From the NCBI GenBank assembly GCA_022749755.1, contig CM040447.1, positions 9,852,087-9,916,086 on the forward strand: DNA of 64,000 nt, read 5' to 3'. The position numbers and the translations under genes were made by a program. Below the pieces are notes generated by a model. The model worked only from the letters and a program-made list of their open reading frames with translations. It searched no databases and was not told where the DNA came from. This DNA is from Azadirachta indica (Eukaryota; Streptophyta; Magnoliopsida; Sapindales; Meliaceae). Positions 1-12,169 of the stretch are shown here, piece by piece; position 1 is the first letter of the stretch; each line of letters opens with the position of its first letter.

Positions 1-489
1 CATACACCAATGTTGCAACAAGAAGGAAAACCAATGACATTTGTTTGTTTGGAATATATTAAGTAATTATCAACTACCACTACACGATATTATTAAAATG
101 TTGTAGTATACCTTTGTGTGGTTAGATGATGCATCAAATATGACTATACCCTAGAACCTATAGGGGTAGGCTGTTGGGTTTGAGTTGAGGCTCTTGTCAA
201 CATGCCATGCTTTCTTCGAACTCTTTTTGACGAAGGTTGATGTTGTTATATCTCATAAGAAGTTGTTGTGTTCAAATTGTAAATGTATTAGTATCTTTCA
301 GATTGTAAGTCAGAAAAAAATTTTAAGAGCTTAGCTTTATTATTTAACCTGATGTAATGGACTTGCCCTTTGCCTTATGTGTTCTAGTAGAAGAGGAAGG
401 ATTTGACCTTGTGTTTTGCACAAAGAGTTCACCATTAAAGTTGTTGTTAAAATGAATCAGACTTAAGTTATGTCAACATACTAACTTAA

Positions 490-3322
490 GCATTTGGATA
501 GGTGTTTCTATTGTGCCTAAGCACATCACAAATCCTACACCTTGAGGTAAATCTCTTTTTTTCTTTTATAGTTTCATTTGGTTCTTTCTTTCTGTTCTTC
601 TTAGGCCTCCCAAGTTGTGAGTGTTTCATAAGGGGCTAGATTTTAACAAGATTAATAATAGGCCAATTCCTTTCATTTGAGATTGGATGTATAATCTCAT
701 AGTAAGTTCGAAGACAAGCAAGCTTTTTTAGTGCGAGTAAAGTCAACATACTTTGTAGGGTCAGCATGAACATGTTGAATACATGCTAATGCATGTTTAC
801 ATGGTATTCCGTTGAGTTTCCATCCCAAGCATTCATAATATTTCTTTTCCAGATAAACTGCATAGTTTGAAGGTTACCAATTACAATTTCTGTAACCTCA
901 AATTCTTCTTTGCTTGCTTTAATAACCAGTAGGGTCTTCACAACCTTTCCAAGCTTTGTTAACAACTTATATACCCTTGAAGGAACCATTGTTTTTCCCA
1001 AATGTCTGCCTTTTCCCATCTTCTAATCATTCTCCTTAATATCTTCAATTTTATAAACTCTAGTAAGTCCAACACAGGCATTCTTCTAAATTCATGTAGG
1101 TAACCGTTCCAGCTTTCAGTCATATTATTAGTTATATGATTAGTCTTGAAGAAAGGATCAAAGTTGTAGGCTGACCAGGTTGTAGGATCACTATCTACCA
1201 GCCATTTGTGAGCTTTATCATTTAATCACATGACTTCATCCATTACAAGCTGGAAATCATGCTACTTTATTACTCTTCCAACTTTCCAGAATGTCTATCA
1301 TAGCAATTTAGAAGAGCAATGCTTCCTGAAATTGGCATATACATGCTTTACACAGAATCTTGTACTAATTTAGTTGTTGTTATAAGTCCCTTTTGTCTGT
1401 CAGACATGATAGATAGTGCCAAACCATTTGGGATGTCCATATGCTCTTTGAGATGTCCATATGCTCTTTGAATAACTAAAGAAACCAAGTCTAGCTATCT
1501 CTATTTTCTCCCTTACAAATAGCCACTGCTAATGAGAAAATGCCATTATTGGCATCCAAGGTGATAGCAGTCAATAACACACCTCTATAGATAAATTTCA
1601 AATAGGCTCCATCAACACCTATGAACCTCTTGCATCCCCTCATAAATCCCACCTGCTCTACTTTGAAGCTGGAGAAAAATTTTTTAAAAACACTTTCTGT
1701 GTCTTGTAACTCTTACTGAATTTTGACTATAGCCTCTTTGTTTGCCATTAAAATCATATTGGCATATGTATTAAGCTTTGCATATGCCTTGGTGAAGTCA
1801 GAAGTAGCCATAAGTAGTACTTTTTCCTTGACACAATACAACTTTCTTCTTGTCATTGAAGTGCCAAACCTGATCCTTAATTCCTCAGCCATTGCAAGTA
1901 AACCAATGCTTGGATTAGCCTTGATTGTGGGGTATAACTTTTGAGCAACCCAATAACTTTTAACTTCTAAATTACGCACTACCCGCTGACATGTATGATC
2001 TTCTATACTCATAGTTCTTATCATAAAGGTAACCCTATTAACCAATACAAAAGCATGTATTTTCCAATTACAATATAGGAGAACATAAATAGCAGTCACT
2101 TTAGGTTTTTCATTTTTAATTCTATTTAACACAAAACCTTCAAGAATAGCATACTCCTTTAGACAATGCCTAAATGCATTTATTGAGTTGAATGTTTGTC
2201 CAACCTCAAGCTTAATTTGCTGACCCTTTAGATATCCTCTATACAACCTATGCCTTACTTCGGTACACATTCTATCAAGCGCATTGGCTGGTTGATCCTC
2301 ATCATCATTAATTGTTGCGAATTCCTCAACACCAGTAATAATCTTTTAGCTTATCACCATCACCAGAGTTATCTGAAGTTGTCAGATCAAGAGAAGCATC
2401 ATCTGTAGAGTTAGATTCCACTAGATCTCTAATATCATCATCAGTGTAGTTAATGGTATCAACATTTCTAACATCGACATCATCTAGGTCATCATCTTCT
2501 GAAATAGCAACACCATCACCAGCTTCTATTTCAACATCATTATTCAAGCTTTTCTCATCATAGTTTAGTGCATCATCTATGTCAGCATTGTTGTCTATTG
2601 CACTATAATCACCATGAAAAGCATCATAATCTCCCTTTCTCTCTTGTCCTGCTCCTATATTGTTCCTATCTTGTTCCTATCTTATTCAAACAACCTAGAT
2701 ATAGATGGGAGTAAGTCTTCATCAACGAATTTAGGTAAATCCCAAAATGTAGTAGTAGGTAGTGTATGGTATTTTGTTTCAGGTTGCTCAAGCTAAGGAG
2801 GCTACTGTGAATCTGTTGTAGGGTTAGAATTTTTTGGTTGTTGTGTGTTCAGTTATGTAAGTTGGGATATAGGAAAATCTTTATATGGGCTTGAAGGTTC
2901 TGTTTGGTTTGGTTGTGTTCCTGGCCTTCTTAGGCTTGTGGTGGTTTGTCTGGGGTAGCAAACAAGTTTCTTCTTAATGTCGGTAGGTCAATTTATAGGA
3001 CATTATGCTGATCAGAGGAAGCTGATGCTAGAGATAATAGTTGCATCTCTAATTTAACATCTTCCACTCCTTTGGTTAGGTGCATCTCTAAGAAATTCAT
3101 AAATACTTTGTCTGTTTCAATATCAACCTCCTCTCTTTACCAAGGTATGAAACCCTTACGCGTAAAATTCTCATAATTAAATTTGGGTCTTTTAAACAAG
3201 TCTCTCATCATATCATTGATGCACGTAACAAGGCTCACCCAATCCATGTCATGCCCTCCAAGTATATGGTCAACACCATAAACGTGTGCAAATATCTTAA
3301 CTATCCGTAACTGCCAAAACAC
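490..3322 (-). pseudogene. MuDR-family transposase, multiply frameshifted
   Basis: Read on the minus strand from 3322 downwards, the pieces come in the order of plant MULE transposases. First is an N-terminal block with VYGVDHILGGHDMDWVSL (3322-3137). Next is an acidic D/E-rich linker (2547-2326). The MuDR DNA-binding domain (2270-1713) begins VGQTFNSINAF and contains CNWKIHA. The catalytic core carries FIGVDGAYLKFIYRG near 1640-1580 and SDRQKGL near 1400, followed by VKHVYANFRKH near 1330 and TNNMTESWNGYLHEFRR near 1130. The C-terminus has an AT-hook-like GRPKKNRKKE near 600 and a degenerate zinc knuckle (CRIC...H) near 530. Stops and frameshifts separate the pieces, and the SWIM zinc finger is badly damaged. 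It cannot make a working enzyme. Family call is firm, exact limits are not. Confidence 0.85.
1431..1472. repeat. 21-bp tandem duplication inside the MULE transposase
   Basis: The unit gatgtccatatgctctttga occurs twice in a row in the catalytic region of the dead transposase. It is a local slippage duplication, one of the lesions in the pseudogene. Confidence 0.8.
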
Positions 3323-4424
3323 AAGAATTCATTACTTACGCGACTATTATGTACACATGCACTTGAATGTATAACCATACACTGAACATCAAATTTATTT
3401 ACATGTATTGCTAATAAACAAATGGCATCAAACAAACAAATAAAGCATTTGTACCCAAAAGCTGAAACATGGAATATCTTTTTAATAACACACACGTGCA
3501 ACAAACACGAATGCTTTCATCTAACTATATATGCCAACAAATTACCAATATACAACCTCTCATTTAGGGACAAATATTCATCAATAAGCCTTCCTTTGTT
3601 TCTAATCAAGAACACAAAACATTTAAAAACTCATAAACAGAGTAAACCACTAAAAAACTGCAAACCTACTGACAGCAAAAAACCCACAACTATTTTACAC
3701 TAACATAACGACCCACATCACTTTCCAAAAAAAAAAAATGCTTATTTTCTAATCATTCCCCTTATTTTTCCCAGTCTATCTTAAAATCGATTTTTAAAAC
3801 CCACAGTTACAGTATACCCATATTTGCAGCGCTTTGTTCATGGTTCTTATAGTAACTCACAATAATTTACATGTAAAAATCAAATGCACATAACCCATAA
3901 GCCTAATTAAAATTTTTTTCATATGTAATATATGCTTACCGGCATTATAATCTGAAACAGGTTAGTCCTTTAGCAAATAAGGTATTGCTTACTTCTCACC
4001 GTCCTTTCATGTACTTTATCAACGTTTTTCATTGATTGAAACGTGTTGTCAAACATAGGATTTCGTTTTCAAGATTTAGGGTTTATTTGCACGCACTGGG
4101 GATGAGTTCAATGGGACGAAGTGTTTGTGTCTGAGGATGAATGCAGTGACTGTAAGAGGGAGAATGAAGAGTTTAATGCTTGTGAATGGAAGAAAATAGG
4201 AGGGAAAAAAAATATTTTTTTTCTCTTTATCTCTCTTCTAAACACAGCGAGTTGATAAAACCAAGTTAGAACTGTCTCTCACGTCAGCCTGAATGCGTTG
4301 AAATATCCCTTTAATCCTTAAAAGGGTATTTTCCAATGTTAACAAACTGACGGTAGGAGTTTTATGGGTAATTTAATCCAACAGGGGAAGTTTGTTGGCA
4401 TGCAATCTTACGGGGGTTAAACGT

Positions 4425-5297
4425 AATATTCTTTAATAATAATAATAGTAATCTCCAAAAACAGATAAATAAATAAATAATGAGATGAAATAAAAGGCAG
4501 AGAAGCTGACACGAGAATCGATAACGCCGTAGCCCGTGCCTGCTTGGTCGGTCCCCATTGGATATAATACAACAACCCTCATTCTGTGTGTTATTTTATT
4601 GCTATTATCGTTATTATCGCTTTCTGCAAAAGGAAATAATAAATTAATAGTAAACAAATTGAATACAAATGTTTGTTAATAGCATATGGGTCCCTTATTT
4701 TTGAGTTATTTTTGTTGTGAAGCGAAAAATAAAAATATAAATTAATGAAGCGTTTTAGATGAATCCCTACCATTTTTTTCATTAAATTTTGATTATTAAA
4801 ATCGCTAATTTGTCCACTTTTTCCCTAAAATATTATAGACACAAAAGTCCTGAATTTTTTAGTTATTAATAAACTGAGTTCTGTAATATAATTTTACTAG
4901 TTAAATGTTTTGTCCACCATTAACATATATGTGTATATATATATATATTAAATCAATAATATAAAAACAATATAAAATTAATTCTAGTTTACAAATATTA
5001 TTTTTTGAAACTCAATTTTTCACCTTTATCATCACCTCCATTATTTGCTCAACGTCAATAATCTATAATAGTTGTCATCATAACAATAAATATCAAGTTC
5101 TTATATATTTTTCTAATTTGTAGTTTCCTACTATCAATTGTTATTGAAAGATTTTTACAATATTTTTGCTCTATATTTTAATAATTAAATTTGATGTATA
5201 TTTTTGTCTATAATTAATCATTTATTTTGCGGAACATTAAATTGTTGTATTTGGAAAGTTTTAATTTCAAGATACTATTTGAATAATAGATAAAAAA
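4425..5297. other. AT-rich intergenic spacer
   Basis: No gene recognised. It holds runs of A/T, a short TA microsatellite near 4931-4949 and scattered short palindromes. The open frames here are short and of low complexity. Confidence 0.6.
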
Positions 5298-5306
5298 TTA
5301 GAGAAA

Positions 5307-6755
5307 GGAGTTGTTTGTTTTTTGGGTTGAAGTTTGAATATAGTTATTTAGGTGGTTAAGAGTCATTTATTTTTTAACTTATGTCGAATATTTAGTAAAA
5401 ATATCTTAATATAATTAAGTTAAAAATTTTGATTTAAATATAAATGAGCAAATATATAAATAATTTAATATTTTTATTTTCTAAAAATATTCCTATTTTA
5501 TTAAATTATTTACTAATAAAATTAAAACGTTAGTTAACTATTTTTAACGTATCTCTTCTTTTATTATGGCTCCCTTCTACTTATTTTCTCAATCTTACTT
5601 ATTTTATACTTTAATTATTACAATAAATTTATATATTTACGTAATCACAATTATATTATAATATGACTTATTATTTTTGTTTAATTTTTATTGATCTTTA
5701 TATTATCGATTAGAAATTATTTTTAAAAAATATATATCAAATAAAAAATAAATATATATACTAATATAATTTATTAATTTTTTTATTTATTATTATATTA
5801 ATATAATCAAAAATTATTTAAAAGGGTATATATATATCAAAATATCAATTTTTATACTTTTTTATTTTGTCAAAACAAACAATTTAATACTTATTTTCAA
5901 ATGTTTTAAAATAAAAAACAAATATATCATTTAAATTAATATTTCAGTTAAATTCAAGTTTCAGTCATATTAAAAATTCAGATGAAAAAAATAAATGTTA
6001 CCAAAGAAAGAGAGTATAATTGTAGTTACATTTAGGTAGCATTTGCTTTTTTTTTTTTTTGTCTGAAATCTGAATATGATTAAAATTTGAATCTACCTGA
6101 AATCTGAATCTGAATAATATATTTATTTATTATTTTAAAACATTTGAAAATAAGTATTAAGTTGTTTGTTCTAACAAAATAAAAAGTCTGAAAATTGATA
6201 TTTTAACATATATACCTTTTTTAAATAATATACTTATATTTATAATAATTTTGATTATATTAACACAATAATAGATAAAAAAAATAATAAATTATATTAA
6301 TATGTACATTATTTATTTGTTTAATATATGTTTTTTACAAAAGATAATTTCTAAACGATGATATAAAAATCAATAAAAATTAAATAAAAATAATAAGTTA
6401 TATTATAATATAGTTGTAATTATATAAATATACAAATTCATTACAATAAAAATATAAAACAAGTAAAATTTAGAAGACAAGTAGAGAGAACCCACAATAG
6501 AGAAGAAATACATCAAAAATAGTTAAATAAAATTTTAATTTTGTTAGATAAATAAATTAATAAAATAAGGATATTTTTAAAAAATAAAAATATTAAATTA
6601 TTCAAATATTTGGTCATTCAGATTTTAAGTCAAAATTGTTAACTTAATTATATTTAAATATTTTTAATAAATATTCATATATAAGTTAAAAACAAAAAAC
6701 TTTTGAATATCTGAATAATTATATTTAGATTTCAACTAAAAAAACAAACTATCCC
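5307..6755. mobile_element. 1.45-kb fold-back transposable element (near-complete palindrome)
   Basis: The left arm, about 5307-6002, is repeated as an inverted copy in the right arm, about 6035-6755, leaving a loop of only about 32 bp (6003-6034). Matches can be followed along the whole length. Outer end: GGAGTTGTTTGTTTTTT on the left against GGGATAGTTTGTTTTTTT on the reversed right end. Inner part: acttattttcaaatgtttta in the left arm, with its exact reverse complement in the right arm near 6140. The flanks carry a likely 9-bp target-site duplication, TTAGAGAAA (5298-5306) and TTAAAGAAA (6756-6764), 8 of 9 identical. No coding capacity. A 9-bp duplication and long terminal inverted repeats fit a MULE-derived fold-back. 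The superfamily is an inference. Confidence 0.8.
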
Positions 6756-6764
6756 TTAAAGAAA

Positions 6765-7575
6765 GAAAATATTTTATTTCTTATTTTTCTAGATGTTTAT
6801 TGTTTGGATTGGGCATATTTAGAATTTAGTTTATTTCAATTTTGAACTAAAATGTACCAAACTGAATTGAACTCAATTGATTTGATTTACTTTGATTCAA
6901 TTTAGCTTTTATTTAAATTTTTTATTAGAGCTTATACGATTCTCAATAAAACAATATTAAATAAAATAGAAAAATTACAAACTAAATCAATTAGTTTGAG
7001 TCGGGTTGGCCTTCTTCCCACCCTTATACTTATTTGTTCAAGCTAAAATATTGAAAAAATTATTCAATTCATAATATTTTGGGGTTATAAAAAAAAGTGT
7101 AACAATTAAATTATCAACTTTATTAACATAATTTTAAAGAAATCTAACACTATTTCAGTGACAATCATTTCAAAAATTATGTTCTTATTTATTATTTTAT
7201 CAAAAATTAAGGGACTACATGTTATTATCCATTAAAAATCTGAAAAGTAAAATTGCATCAGCGTAAACAGTATAGAAAAGGAATCAGACAGCACACAGGT
7301 CAGATCAAAATCCAGAGTCAAAATTTGCATGAATTATGAATACAAAATACGAATAAAAATCATTTCTGAAGTAAAAACAGTTTAACTAACTGACTCTTCT
7401 GGAAGTGTAGGAAGCTTTTTCTCTGTAAAAACAATCGCTTTCCTTGAGCTCTCTTTATTTCACAGCGCACAGTTTTTACTGCAATTCCCCTTCATCTTCT
7501 TTCCATTTCTTGCTTTGAATCCATTAATTGGTTTTGATCAAACCCAGAAAGAGAGAGACACTCTAGTGTCTGAAA
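6765..7575. other. Spacer and likely promoter/5' UTR of the alpha/beta hydrolase
   Basis: AT-rich sequence up to about 7260, then a more balanced stretch that probably holds the promoter and leader of the gene starting at 7576. A transcription start cannot be placed by eye. No other gene seen. Confidence 0.45.
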
Positions 7576-9796
7576 ATGGCGAAGTGTTTCAGTTTCACTC
7601 AATCTCGAAACCAGTGTTACCGCTATAGCTTCTCTCACTCTGGTCTCAAATCCTCCACCGTCGATCTCGGCGACGGAACTATTATGCACTGCTGGGTCCC
7701 AAGGAGTCACAAACCCAGCAAGCCAAATCTCTGTCTCATTCACGGCATCGGAGCCAACGCAATGTGGCAATGGGCGGACTTCATTTCGCCGTTGATTTCC
7801 AAGTTCAACGTTTACGTCCCCGACCTCTTGTTTTTCGGCGATTCCTACACCACCCGGTCCGAGCGATCGGAGTCCTTCCAGGCGCAGTGCGTGATGCGCC
7901 TGATGGAGGCTCACAGCGTCGAGAAATTGACCGTCGTCGGGATCAGTTACGGCGGTTTTGTGGCGTACAGCATGGCGGCACAGTTTGAGGAGAAGGTTGA
8001 GAGGGTGGTACTAATATGCGCCGGGGTGTGCATGGAGGAGAAGGACATGGATGAGGGGATGTTCCAGGTCAAGAGTGTTGATGAGGCTTCAGAGATTTTG
8101 TTTCCGCAAAGACCAGAGAAAATGAGGCAGCTGTTGAAATTGACTTTCTACAAGCCGCCTAAGACTATCCCTTCGTGTTTTGCCACTGATTATATCGATG
8201 TAAGCATTCATATCCCTTCTTGTTCAAGTCTTTTCATTTTTTTTATTTTGATATGTTAGTAAGTAAAGTTTTTCATTTTGTGGATGTAAAATAATAATAA
8301 AAAAAAAAATTGGTGTTGAGGTGAATGAGTAGTTGTGAAAGCAATTTATTTTTATAGGTTCTAGCAATCCTGGTAAAACTGCAGAACTGTGTTTAAGGAT
8401 ACACCCAAAATGATCAAATGCACCGTAAAGCTTGGAACTTTTTATTTTACTTTCCATCTGTTGGGTTAGGAAATGGAGCAATATAGTTTGAAAATGAAAT
8501 TCGATTGACAGAGATCTAAAGGAGTTTTGTTGGGTACATTGACTTTTTCTAGTTGAGAGAAGTAAATGTTTGTTTGAGATTGTTGTGCGTGTGGTTAGTT
8601 TAGAACCAACAACTAGTAAAGTGCTTTGTAAAAGTTGTAAACACCATTGTTTACTTAACATCTAGTGATTTTTTATGCAACAATAATTGTTCATTAAAAG
8701 TCACAATAACTCAATTCCAATATATTTAGCATTTGAGGTGACATGATAGATAAATTGATTATGCCTCCTATATTGATGTTATTTTTTTCTACTGGCAGTA
8801 TTATGTTCTACTCCATTTATGAGTGCTTTATCACTGGCTATAGCAAATCACATTACTTTTACCCTCTCAATTAATCTTCTGAAAGTGTTTTGAATGGTTG
8901 AGGAATATGTATGTTCATGGTAGGCTTTCAATCGGCTGTCAATTGAGGTAGTTAAAGAGCATAGATTACCTGCGCAACTCATTTAAAGTACTGATTTTTT
9001 GAAGTGTTAGTCATCTAGAATGTGTGTTCCTTTTGAATTGTGCTATTCATCCGTCTGAACTCAGCTATTATGGCTCTAGGAATTAGGAAGTTCCCTATTC
9101 TAATTCGGATGATATCTGTTTTTGAATTTGGTTGCATATAGGTAATGTGTACAGAGTATCTTCAGGAGAGGAGAGAATTGATTCAGGCATTACACAAGGG
9201 AAGAAAACTGTCTGATCTTCCCAAGATAACGCAGGTTAGTTCAAACTACTTTTGCGGACAATTGGTTTGAATTAAGAATCAAGTAGCTTTGGAGTTCTAG
9301 TTTGAACTCTTCTTTTGTATTCCTTAGCATCTTTGAAGGCATTTACTTTCTCCATCTTGCAGCCTACTCTTATTATCTGGGGAGAACATGACAAGGTGTT
9401 TCCAATTGAATTGGCTCACAGATTGAAAAGGTTAATCTCAATTACTTAATACACTAAGCATCCATTTTTGGTTTGTTTTGTGTGCAACAAAAACAATTTA
9501 TTCCAATTATTTGCTACTCAAAGATCGTTCCTAACTTATATTTTTATCTAGTAGTTAACCCAAATGAGATTTTACATAAAATTTTACCTTGCAAATTGGT
9601 TTTTTATGACAGTGTTTTCTTCCATATGTGCAGGCATTTGGGTGAGAATGCAGAGCTAAAGATCATAAAGAATGTAGGTCATGCCATCAACGTAGAGAAG
9701 CCCAGAGAGATGTACAAGCTCATGAAAGCTTTCCTTATTGATCAGCTCCCTAAATTTAAGCAAGCCAATCACAACAATGACTGGAAGGCAGACTAG
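7576..9796 (+). CDS. Alpha/beta hydrolase superfamily protein (serine hydrolase)
   Basis: Four exons with GT/AG borders: 7576-8199, 9142-9234, 9363-9430 and 9634-9796, giving 315 aa. The protein has the plant soluble alpha/beta-hydrolase plan: HG oxyanion motif LIHGIGA (His56-Gly57), nucleophile elbow VGISYGGF with Ser124, acid WGEHD with Asp249, and base NVGHAINVEKP with His278. All three catalytic residues are present and the length fits the family. The start is the first ATG of exon 1, reading MAKCFSFTQ, as in the related plant proteins. No clear signal peptide is seen, so it is probably cytosolic. The family includes esterases and lipases, some predicted as monoacylglycerol lipase-like; the substrate cannot be told from sequence. 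It appears intact, and converges on the GUB_WAK_bind gene downstream. Confidence 0.93.
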
Positions 9797-12169
9797 AAGG
9801 TATGCCAAGAAAATTGCGTCACTGTGTATGAGATATATATATTGTGTGTCGATAATATCAGTAAGGTGAAGTCTGTAAAAGCACTCATATGTAAATTTAG
9901 AAGATATAAAGTAGTTAAATTAATTGAGAAAAATAGTACTATTCTCTTTCTCCTCAGAAAACTAGCTAGTTTACCCATAAAATCTGATTGTTGCCTGGAC
10001 CCTGTGTGTGAATTTATATTGTAATACTTGCCTTATTTCTCCGTGTGCCAAATTTCACTTCTACGCTGAATGATTGTTTTGAATCAGATTGCATTGTTAA
10101 TTAGTTATGCACCTCCTCTGCCAATCAATTGGAGCCTTAGATGCTGAGTAATTTGTGGAAGGAAACGTGTTGATTCTGCTGATGTTTCTTCTTGTTAAAA
10201 TAAATTATTTGATAATCACCACATGATCTCACTTATCTCAAACAGCAAATGTGAATGAGATATTATCAATAAAGAACCTGAATCAATTCTTACCCGTCTG
10301 GCAAGAATTGAAGCTTATGTAAAATCTAAATCTATCATAGAATAAATTCTCTTCAAAATATTTGTATCTAATTCACAGTGAATCATGCCCTGTCCTCAGA
10401 CTCATGGTTTTTACTTTATTTTCTCTTTCAAATGACATGGAAGCTCTGTTTACAATCCATTGAGAATTATTGTTTGGGTGGAATTTTTGCATCTTGCTTT
10501 ATAGATATAATGCTGGCTGTCGCTGATAAAGCCTGAGGAAATTAAGCTGAGCTGCATCATTGAAAATTGAAAATGAGAATCACATGCAGAGAATTGCTAC
10601 TCCTGCCAATTTAGGAATAACTTTACTCCATATACTAGACTCTGCATTGCTGGGGCCAGGTGGCCATTGTTTTCACTACTATAAATTATACGCGCAATGT
10701 ATTAATATTATATCAAAAATTTATCGAAAATTAAGAATTGATCTACCCTAATCTACACAAATTTACATCTAATTCAGATAAAATCTGCGTCCATTCTTTA
10801 CCTACTTAATTCGAATAAAATCTGCTTCCATCTTCCGTTTTTTCGAGGAAAAAAATTGACTTGTACTCTGCAATTGAGATGAATTAACATTTTTCCCTTC
10901 TGTATTTATGTTAAACTTTGGAGTGCTAGAGCCAGGTCCTTCATTTCATGTCTAACCAATTTAATTTCATCTGCAGGCTAGGAATTCCAGAAAAAGTTCA
11001 GGTGAGAATATAATGGTGGGGACATTGTAGTTGTAATATTAAAAATTTTATGAATTTTAAGTTTACATATTAATTATATGTTAAATGATTGAATAAGATA
11101 ATGGTGGGGACATTATAGTTGTAATAATGATAATTAATATGAAAATTTTATTCACTGACATTTTGAATGAGATTTCCAAATTTAATTTCAATAAAAAAAA
11201 AAAGTTTACTGTTAAGAAAAATAACTAACTACATGTTTGATAAACTGTTATTTAAAGTGATTTGAAATATTATAATATATTATATATGCGTTTAAAATTT
11301 TGATGTTAAAACGCTGCCACAACCTATAATGATCGTAATAAAATTAAGGTTTATGAAAATATAAGATATAATTATTTTTTTATTAAAATGATGAAAATAT
11401 AATAAGAATTTAAAAAATTACATTAAACACAAATTTCACGTTCTTCTTTTCGGGAAGGGGCAACTTTCTTTCTTTTACAATTAGTTTCACTATAACACTC
11501 GTTATTCTAGATAATTGTCTATCATTTTCAAGTGTGATTTCTATATTATGTACAGTCATACTAAGCACATATCGATTGAAGTATATTCTCTTTTTATCAA
11601 TCAAATATTTGCAAAATAATTCTGATGAGAAGAAAAAAGAAGGCACTAAGAGACTCTCTCGACCCTACCTGTGATAAGAGACACTTAATTTTTCATGCTC
11701 ATATCACGGTTAAGCGAACAAATTATTTAATAAAATACTTTTAAAAATAACTTTCTTTAAAAAAACTATTGTCACAAGTGAATGTTGACTAAAGGTAATT
11801 ACATTAACAACTTTTGCTTTTAAAATTTGAGTAACAATACATTAAGCCTAAATATACTTCTAAAATACTATATCTTATATAACTTTATCTTTCAATTTCT
11901 AGACATGCTAGATCGAAAATGAATCAACTAAAAAAGTTGTTAGGATAAAATATTGAGAAATTCTATTTTTTTGATATTGAGAATTGTGTTAATGAGTATT
12001 TTTAAAGTCTTTTTAAGATTGTGCACTAAAAATTATTATTTGTAAACTTATTTTTTTTTCAATTTTTCCACACCCAAATGTAAACTTATTCCAACTTTAA
12101 AATTTACAAAAGCAAATGAGAAAATGCCCGGTAAAGACCTCTCTGTCTTTCTCAGAAAGCTGCCTACAC
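9797..12169. other. Intergenic region between two convergent genes
   Basis: The first few hundred bases probably hold the 3' UTR of the hydrolase. A near-identical block of about 28 bp beginning taatggtggggacatt occurs at about 11010-11038 and again at about 11098-11127. The rest is AT-rich, with short open frames that show no recognisable product (for example 10560-10751 + and 11410-11646 -). Confidence 0.5.

Larger units (their letters stand above)
1..4424 (-). mobile_element. Autonomous MULE (Mutator-like) DNA transposon, decayed, left end outside window
   Basis: Minus-strand relics of a MuDR-type transposase fill 490-3322. The right edge, about 4265-4424, looks like a MULE terminal repeat: read on the minus strand it starts near ATTACGTTTAACCCCC and is non-coding. 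No matching left terminal repeat was found, so the left end probably lies before base 1. The 3330-4260 stretch is the non-coding leader of the element, and 1-490 is non-coding sequence downstream of the transposase. Right boundary is approximate and no target-site duplication was established. Confidence 0.7.

Noticed and set aside
7492..7914. 140-codon minus-strand frame over hydrolase exon 1
   Set aside because: It is antisense to a conserved catalytic exon and has no family resemblance.
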